The position numbers and the translations under genes were made by a program. The notes beneath the pieces were generated by a model, which was given only the letters and a program-made list of their open reading frames with translations, was not told the DNA's origin and ran no database searches. From Kamptonema formosum PCC 6407 (lineage in GTDB: Bacteria > Cyanobacteriota > Cyanobacteriia > Cyanobacteriales > Microcoleaceae), in the NCBI RefSeq assembly GCF_000332155.1, contig NZ_KB235903.1, positions 1,955,328 to 2,019,327 of the forward strand: a stretch of 64,000 bases of DNA, written 5' to 3'. The first letter of the stretch is position 1, and every line of letters begins with the position of its first letter. Below are positions 59,314 to 64,000 of this stretch, one piece after another.

Positions 59314-59541
59314 GGTTGCTCCTTATTAACCGTTATAGTTTACATTTCTTAACAGTAAAATCCGCAGTTCAAAAAATGTAATAATGCTCTAATCAAGGCT
59401 GTAAGGCTTATTCTTCAAAGGAATTTCTGCCTTAACGCCTATTGATGAAAGCAGATTAACCGCAATTATCCCTGTTGTCTGCACGTACTGCTTCATAGAT
59501 AGTTTGTAAAAAAACGTAACTTAACACCGCAAAGGCAGGTT

Positions 59542-60084
59542 ATGGCTCAAATTTCTGCTCACAATCCAGATGTCCCTGATATGGGTCGTCGTCAATTTAT
59601 GAATTTGCTAACGTTCGGAACCGTAACGGGCGTAGCACTGGGCGCACTCTATCCTGTTGTCAAGTATTTTATCCCGCCATCTAGCGGTGGTACTGGCGGT
59701 GGCTTAACTGCGAAGGACAAGCTAGGCAATGATATCGTTGTCAGCAAGTTTTTGGCAGAACACGCCGTAGGCGATCGCGTTTTAGCACAAGGCCTCAAAG
59801 GCGACCCCACCTATATTGTGGTGGACAAAGAACAAAGTCTTGCCGAGTACGGAATCAACGCAGTCTGTACCCACTTAGGCTGTGTAGTGCCTTGGAATGC
59901 CAGCGAGAACAAATTTATTTGTCCCTGTCACGGTTCCCAATACAACAACGAAGGGAAAGTTGTGCGCGGCCCTGCACCATTATCTTTAGCCTTAGCTCAC
60001 GCTACTGTCGCAGATGATAAGCTAACCTTTACCCCTTGGAAAGAAACAGACTTCCGCACTGGCGAAGCCCCTTGGTGGTCTTAG
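59542..60084 (+). CDS. petC: Cytochrome b6f Rieske iron-sulfur protein
   Basis: 180 residues, the usual size. Subunit of the cytochrome b6f complex in the thylakoid membrane; passes electrons from plastoquinol to cytochrome f. An N-terminal TM anchor (~20-42) has a twin-arginine-like [10 protein letters not shown] start. The [2Fe-2S] ligands are C109/H111 (CTHLGC) and C127/H130 (CPCHGS); C114 and C129 form the disulfide. The glycine-rich hinge SSGGTGGGL (47-55) allows domain movement. It is followed by petA, separated by 159 bases that include ATTACCA repeats. Confidence 0.98.
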   Translation: MAQISAHNPDVPDMGRRQFMNLLTFGTVTGVALGALYPVVKYFIPPSSGGTGGGLTAKDKLGNDIVVSKFLAEHAVGDRVLAQGLKGDPTYIVVDKEQSLAEYGINAVCTHLGCVVPWNASENKFICPCHGSQYNNEGKVVRGPAPLSLALAHATVADDKLTFTPWKETDFRTGEAPWWS

Positions 60085-60159
60085 TTATTGAGTCTTGGAA
60101 ATTGGTCATTTGTACTCTGTAAATTGGTCATAAGTCTTTATTTGTCTATTGTCCAATTA

Positions 60160-60213
60160 TCAATTACCTATTACCAATTACCAATCGCCAATTACCAATT
60201 ACCAATTACGAAA
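60160..60213. repeat. ATTACCA heptamer repeats between petC and petA
   Basis: About six ATTACCA/AATTACC units with small variations occupy the petC-petA gap. They do not touch the petA start. Confidence 0.75.
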
Positions 60214-60243
60214 CTGTTTGACCTTTGAGATCGAAATACTCTG

Positions 60244-61233
60244 ATGCCAAAAATTGATTTATCAGCGATATTGCGCCGCACTGTTGGGGCGATCGCTAAG
60301 ACCACGCTAGTTGCGATCGCAACCCTAGCATTTTTCATCACCAGCGACATCGCACTACCTCAAACAGCATCCGCCTATCCCTTTTGGGCGCAGCAAACCG
60401 CACCCGCAACACCCCGCGAAGCAACTGGACGGATTGTTTGTTCTAACTGTCACCTCGGCGCTAAACCTACGGAAGTTGAAGTTCCCCAGTCTGTTTTGCC
60501 AGATACAGTTTTTGAAGCAGTTGTCAAAATTCCTTACGACCTTAGCGCACAACAAGTAACAGGCGATGGCAGCAAAGGCGGCCTCAATGTAGGCGCTGTC
60601 CTGATGTTACCCGAAGGTTTCAAGATTGCTCCTCCAGAAAGAATTCCAGAGGAAATGAAGGAAAAAGTTGGCGAACTTTACTTCCAACCTTACAGCGAAA
60701 CCCAGGAAAATATCGTCATCATCGGGCCACTACCTGGCGAACAATATCAGGAAATAGTGTTCCCTGTTTTGTCTCCTAATCCAGCAACCGACAAATCCGT
60801 TCACTTCGGTAAATACCAGATTCACGTTGGCGGAAATCGCGGACGCGGACAGGTTTACCCAACTGGCGAAAAGACCAATAATGGTGTTTTCAATGCCTCT
60901 GTTGCGGGTACAATTTCTAAGATTTCCCAACCCGAAGATGGCGGTTATCAAGTAACAATTCAACCCGTAGAAGGCGCAGCAGTTGTAGATACAATTCCCG
61001 CTGGCCCTGAATTGATTGTTGCTGAAGGGCAAGAAGTGAAAGCAGCCCAAGCTTTGACTAACAACCCGAATGTAGGTGGATTCGGTCAGAAAGACGTTGA
61101 AATCGTCCTACAAAGTGCAGGTCGCGTTCAATGGCTGATTGCATTCTTTGCTCTTGTCATGCTAGCTCAAATTTTGCTAGTTCTGAAGAAGAAACAAGTC
61201 GAGAAAGTACAAGCTGCTGAAATGAATTTCTAA
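60244..61233 (+). CDS. petA: Cytochrome f (apocytochrome f precursor)
   Basis: 329 residues. Signal peptide (~1-44) ends TASA; the mature protein starts at Y45 (YPFWAQQ), whose amino group is the axial haem ligand. The haem c site CSNCH is at 66-70. The large lumenal domain includes [18 protein letters not shown] and [16 protein letters not shown], and a C-terminal TM helix (~293-312, [18 protein letters not shown]) anchors it in the thylakoid. Electron donor to plastocyanin or cytochrome c6. Probably co-transcribed with petC. Confidence 0.98.
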   Translation: MPKIDLSAILRRTVGAIAKTTLVAIATLAFFITSDIALPQTASAYPFWAQQTAPATPREATGRIVCSNCHLGAKPTEVEVPQSVLPDTVFEAVVKIPYDLSAQQVTGDGSKGGLNVGAVLMLPEGFKIAPPERIPEEMKEKVGELYFQPYSETQENIVIIGPLPGEQYQEIVFPVLSPNPATDKSVHFGKYQIHVGGNRGRGQVYPTGEKTNNGVFNASVAGTISKISQPEDGGYQVTIQPVEGAAVVDTIPAGPELIVAEGQEVKAAQALTNNPNVGGFGQKDVEIVLQSAGRVQWLIAFFALVMLAQILLVLKKKQVEKVQAAEMNF

Positions 61234-61293
61234 GTGCAGCCCCTCAATCCTGTAGGGCGTGTCATTCATGCCCTACATTTCTATTACTAACAA

Positions 61294-61383
61294 AACTTAC
61301 GCCAAACAGTTTGTAACACCACCGTCTCGGCGGTAAATAAACAGCCAAGATGCCCGCGTTACCGATATTTTTCCGTAAGTCCT
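61294..61383. repeat. Family C element, copy 4 (degraded)
   Basis: AACTTACGCC and CCGTAAGTCCT ends flank a decayed palindrome (GTAACACCACCGTCTCGGCGG... GCCCGCGTTAC). It lies after petA and could serve as a weak terminator. CTTCC-type repeats follow to 61423. Confidence 0.55.
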
Positions 61384-61443
61384 CTTCCCTCTTCCCTCTT
61401 CCTCCTTCCTTCTTCCTTCTCTTATTACTAAGAAATAAAAACA

Positions 61444-62292
61444 GTGTCACTTGATAAACAGATAATTAAAGTAGGAAACCTAGAATGGTTTTATCGGGAA
61501 GCAAAACCGATTAACGAATCCAATCTTCCCCCAGTGGTGCTACTGCACGGATTACCTTCTCAAAGCCATACCTGGACTGCTATCATGCCAGATTTAGCAA
61601 CATTTGGGTTTCGCGCGATCGCGCCAGACTGGATCGGTTTTGGCTCATCAGCAAAACCCGATAAACTCGACTTTGCTTATACACCCGATACCTTTGTTAC
61701 CGCCTTTGCAGAATTTATTGAAACCCTAGAAATCGAGCGGTTCTACTTAGTTGTCCAAGGATTTTTAGGTTCCGTCGGTATCCAATACGCCTTACGTCAT
61801 CCCGATAAAATTGAGCGCTTAGCTATACTCAATGCACCCATTTCTATCGAATCAAGATTACCTTGGAAAATTCAACAATTGGGTCTACCTTTTGTCGGCG
61901 ACATGATCGTACAAGACCCCCTTTTAGTTGACAGAACTCTAGAAAGTGGTTGCCGTTACCCCATATCTGATAAAGATTTAGATGTCTATCGCCGCCCCTT
62001 TTTGAAAAGTTCCCAAGCGGGACGATCCCTATTAGCAACTGTGCGAAATCTCCAGTTATCAGAGTCAATGGCAGAAATTGAAACTGGGTTAAAAGAATGG
62101 AAGCGACCAACTTTAATTCTCTGGGGAACAGGAGATCCCTGGATTAATATCGACCAGGCAAAAAATTCAGTTAAATCTATACCAAATGGAGAATTAGTTA
62201 AACTAGAAGGAGCCGCCCATTACCCTCAAGAACATTGGTCTGAAAAAATTAGCAATGCTCTCTTATCTTTTCTACGTAGAAAAGAGATATAG
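61444..62292 (+). CDS. Alpha/beta-hydrolase-fold protein lacking the usual nucleophile
   Basis: 282 residues from a GTG start at 61444. The fold is clear: oxyanion HG (35-36, LLHGLPSQSHTW), PDWIGFGSSAKPD, a late acid (WGTGDPWI) and His (GAAHYPQEH). At the nucleophile elbow the sequence is VVQGFLGS (103-110), so the position normally Ser or Asp (as in HDWGG) is G106. The family in cyanobacteria seems to share this QGFLG motif, so it is probably not a local mutation. It may bind rather than hydrolyse a ligand, or use another residue. It ends three bases before the oxidoreductase gene. Confidence 0.88.
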   Translation: MSLDKQIIKVGNLEWFYREAKPINESNLPPVVLLHGLPSQSHTWTAIMPDLATFGFRAIAPDWIGFGSSAKPDKLDFAYTPDTFVTAFAEFIETLEIERFYLVVQGFLGSVGIQYALRHPDKIERLAILNAPISIESRLPWKIQQLGLPFVGDMIVQDPLLVDRTLESGCRYPISDKDLDVYRRPFLKSSQAGRSLLATVRNLQLSESMAEIETGLKEWKRPTLILWGTGDPWINIDQAKNSVKSIPNGELVKLEGAAHYPQEHWSEKISNALLSFLRRKEI

Positions 62293-62294
62293 AA

Positions 62295-63380
62295 ATGAGC
62301 AGAGTTATAATTATTGGCTGTGGTGTAATTGGGGCAACAATTGCTTATGAACTCAGCCAAATTCCCGAACTAAAAATTACAGTTTTAGACAAAGAAACAC
62401 CCGCCAAAGCTTCTACTGGGGCCGCCCTCGGTGTATTAATGGGTATTGTTAGTCAGAAAGTTAAGGGTAGGAATTGGCAATTAAGGGAAAATAGTATCAA
62501 GCGTTATGAAACCCTGATACCGGAGTTAGAGGCAATTACTGGGCAAAAAATTCCTGTGAATAGAGATGGAATTTTGAGGCTTTGTCTGGAAGGAGAGGAT
62601 TTGAGCAATTGGGAAAAGTTGGCTGTAACTCGCAAATCTCAAGGTTGGAATTTGGAGATTTGGGATGTAGAAAAAGTGCGCGATCGCTTTCCTCAGCTAA
62701 ACTTAGAGGGGATTATTACTGGTATTTATTCCCCGCAAGACAGACAACTAGATCCAACTGTTTTAACTTTAGCTTTAGTTGCTGCTGCTCAGCAGAAAGG
62801 GGTTGATTTTCAATTCGAGCGCGCTGTTTTCGATATCGGCGCTTCTCCTACAGGTTGCTATCAGATTCAAACACCAACAGAAAACTTAGAATGCGACTGG
62901 TTAATTATAGCCGCTGGTTTGGGTTCAACTTCTCTCACAGCATCTTTAAAACAGTCTATCGATATTCGCCCCGTCTTAGGTCAAGCATTACATTTACGCT
63001 TAGAAAATACCGCGATCGGTTCTGATTTTCAGCCAGTAATTACCTGCGATGATGTTCATATTGTACCTTTAGGAAAAGGCGAATATTGGGTAGGTGCGAC
63101 CGTTGAGTTTCCCCTAAGTGAGGGTGAAATTGTAGCGGATAGTATTAAGTTAGATGAAGTGATGGCAAAGGCAATTGCCTTTTGTCCTGTTTTAGCTGAA
63201 GCTAACATTATTAGGAAATGGTCGGGATTGCGCCCCCGCCCAGAAGGCCAACCAGCACCAATTATTCGGAAACTTCCTGGTTGCGATCGCGTAATTATTG
63301 CTTCTGGACATTATCGAAATGGCGTATTATTAGCGCCCGCAACTGCCCAGCTAATTAGGGATATGATTCTCGATGGATAA
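62295..63380 (+). CDS. FAD-dependent oxidoreductase (DAO / glycine-oxidase-like)
   Basis: 361 residues. Starts with the FAD-binding GCGVIGATIAYELS (GxGxxG) and a conserved acidic end of strand 2 (VLDKE). DAO-family features: STGAALGVL near the flavin, LDPTVLTLALVAAAQQKG, and the C-terminal WSGLRPRPEGQPAPIIRKLPG...ASGHYRNGVLLAPATAQLI, which resembles ThiO/glycine oxidase and related amino-acid oxidases. It should oxidise an amine or amino acid with oxygen as acceptor; the substrate is unknown. It is tightly coupled to the hydrolase-fold gene (2-base gap). Confidence 0.9.
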   Translation: MSRVIIIGCGVIGATIAYELSQIPELKITVLDKETPAKASTGAALGVLMGIVSQKVKGRNWQLRENSIKRYETLIPELEAITGQKIPVNRDGILRLCLEGEDLSNWEKLAVTRKSQGWNLEIWDVEKVRDRFPQLNLEGIITGIYSPQDRQLDPTVLTLALVAAAQQKGVDFQFERAVFDIGASPTGCYQIQTPTENLECDWLIIAAGLGSTSLTASLKQSIDIRPVLGQALHLRLENTAIGSDFQPVITCDDVHIVPLGKGEYWVGATVEFPLSEGEIVADSIKLDEVMAKAIAFCPVLAEANIIRKWSGLRPRPEGQPAPIIRKLPGCDRVIIASGHYRNGVLLAPATAQLIRDMILDG

Positions 63381-63382
63381 GT

Positions 63383-63413
63383 AGAAGGCAGAAGGCAGAA
63401 GGCAGAAGGCAGG
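63383..63413. repeat. AGAAGGC heptamer repeat
   Basis: About four copies of AGAAGGC lie right after the oxidoreductase stop. Confidence 0.85.
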
Positions 63414-63432
63414 AGGTTGATTGAGGATTTAC

Positions 63433-63482
63433 GTAACGCCGCCATCCTGGCGGTTCTTTTACCGCCAGGATGGCGGCGTTAC
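63433..63482. repeat. Palindromic element, family C, copy 5
   Basis: GTAACGCCGCCATCCTGGCGG and CCGCCAGGATGGCGGCGTTAC form a near-perfect hairpin with the loop TTCTTTTA. It lies between the convergent oxidoreductase and catalase genes, where it could end both transcripts. Confidence 0.75.
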
Positions 63483-63532
63483 ATATTTTTGGGTAAAGCC
63501 AGTATATCTTCAACCATTGATATTACTGAATT

Positions 63533-63566
63533 TTCCTTCTTCCTTCTTCCTTCTTCCTTCTTCCTT
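63533..63566. repeat. TTCCTTC heptamer repeat
   Basis: About five TTCCTTC units precede the 3' end of the catalase gene. Confidence 0.85.
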
Positions 63567-63575
63567 CAGCGATAC

Positions 63576-64000
63576 CTAACCTTTCGGGGTAGGATCGGCA
63601 ACATAGCGGAAATCAGGCTCAGAATTCCAAGCACCACGCTCATCTTTGCCATTAGTAGACAAATTGAAGTAAAGATCCACAGTCTGATCCGGCTGGATAT
63701 TTCCAAACATCGGATCTGTGAGCTTATCCATCGACGAGAGCGCATTCATAAACATCTTGGTATGAGAAATTTCGCGAGTCAGTAGAAATACCAAGGTGTT
63801 TTTTGTGCCTTGATCTGGTGCCAACTTAATCAACTCTTCATAAGTCTGGCGAGCTCCAGCTTCCGCAGCAATATCAGCACGCAAATCGCGCACAACATCA
63901 CCACCTTCATTGATATAAGCTGCTGTCCAAGCTTGACCTTGACTGTCTAAAAAGTGTGGGCCCATACCGCGCACTGCAAACAGCGTACTTTTGAAAACTT
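63576..64000 (-). CDS. Manganese catalase, partial (C-terminal part)
   Basis: The minus strand is open from the window edge to a stop at 63576, giving about 141 C-terminal residues; the start is outside. STLFAVRGMGPHFLDSQGQAWTAAYINEGGDVVRDLRADIAAEAGARQTYEELIK is the conserved centre of manganese catalases, and the glutamate in AEAGARQTYEEL with the histidine in REISHTKMF are likely di-manganese ligands. The enzyme breaks down hydrogen peroxide in the cytosol. The end (MFGNIQPDQTVDLYFNLSTNGKDERGAWN) is typical of the cyanobacterial form. An internal GTG could mislead start calling, but the upstream sequence stays in family register to the edge. Confidence 0.92.
   Translation of the reverse strand, partial: VFKSTLFAVRGMGPHFLDSQGQAWTAAYINEGGDVVRDLRADIAAEAGARQTYEELIKLAPDQGTKNTLVFLLTREISHTKMFMNALSSMDKLTDPMFGNIQPDQTVDLYFNLSTNGKDERGAWNSEPDFRYVADPTPKG

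Overview
The window looks like a piece of chromosome from a filamentous, Microcoleus/Oscillatoria-like cyanobacterium. The evidence is: the HIP1 octamer GCGATCGC occurs very densely; the cytochrome b6f genes petC and petA, a carboxysome shell gene (CcmK) and a BciB-type chlorophyll-pathway reductase are present; several gene families are typical of cyanobacteria (Uma2, DUF1802, DUF3067, DUF4351, DUF6887/6888, AAA_35, COP23); and heptanucleotide tandem repeats and small hairpin elements lie in nearly every intergenic gap. The genus is an inference; no rRNA is present.

Layout. 1-6.6 kb: partial bciB, tRNA-Thr and tRNA-Tyr, an ABC exporter, a small membrane protein, a DUF4351 nuclease-like gene with a partial tandem copy, and rimO. 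6.7-12.7 kb: an accessory stretch with a STAND NTPase, an RTX/choice-of-anchor K protein and a cluster of toxin-antitoxin modules, two intact and two apparently collapsed by internal deletions. 13.2-24 kb: rodA, an unusual recombinase-domain/TM/GH104 fusion, half of an osmolyte ABC transporter, an aldo/keto reductase, a Ser/Thr kinase with WD40 repeats, a Uma2 protein, a histidine kinase and a probable group II intron remnant. 25.4-32 kb: two AAA_35 ATPase genes (one carrying a degenerate trypsin-like domain and COP23), a MazF module, a DUF6888/DUF6887 pair and a Cas4-like nuclease. 33.2-37.3 kb: recJ, with a repeat inserted in frame, and gatB.

37.9-46.1 kb is the most interesting block: five co-directional genes encode a coiled-coil protein, a large protein with a Roadblock-like region, a TM segment, BON repeats and an OmpA-like domain, a Ras-like GTPase, a histidine kinase, and a class III adenylate cyclase whose sensory half is paralogous to that of the kinase. 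I infer an envelope-linked small-GTPase circuit with two-component and cAMP outputs.

46-64 kb: a pair of M16 peptidase-like genes, TetR and GNAT genes, a Uma2 gene, a CHASE-type histidine kinase, a NitT/TauT-type ABC transporter split by small mobile elements, an OmpR-type response regulator, CcmK, DUF3067, petC-petA, an alpha/beta-hydrolase-fold gene coupled to a FAD oxidoreductase, and a partial manganese catalase.

At least four families of small non-coding repeats recur through the window: A, ends TATAGCAACC with GGGGCTA runs; B, ends ATACCAAAT with an AGTCCGC/GCGGACT hairpin; C, a GTAACGCCGCC palindrome, sometimes between AGGACTTACGCA ends; D, a TAGGGT palindrome with a shared core. No complete insertion sequence, transposase or CRISPR array was seen. 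All calls come from reading the sequence; no database search was run.
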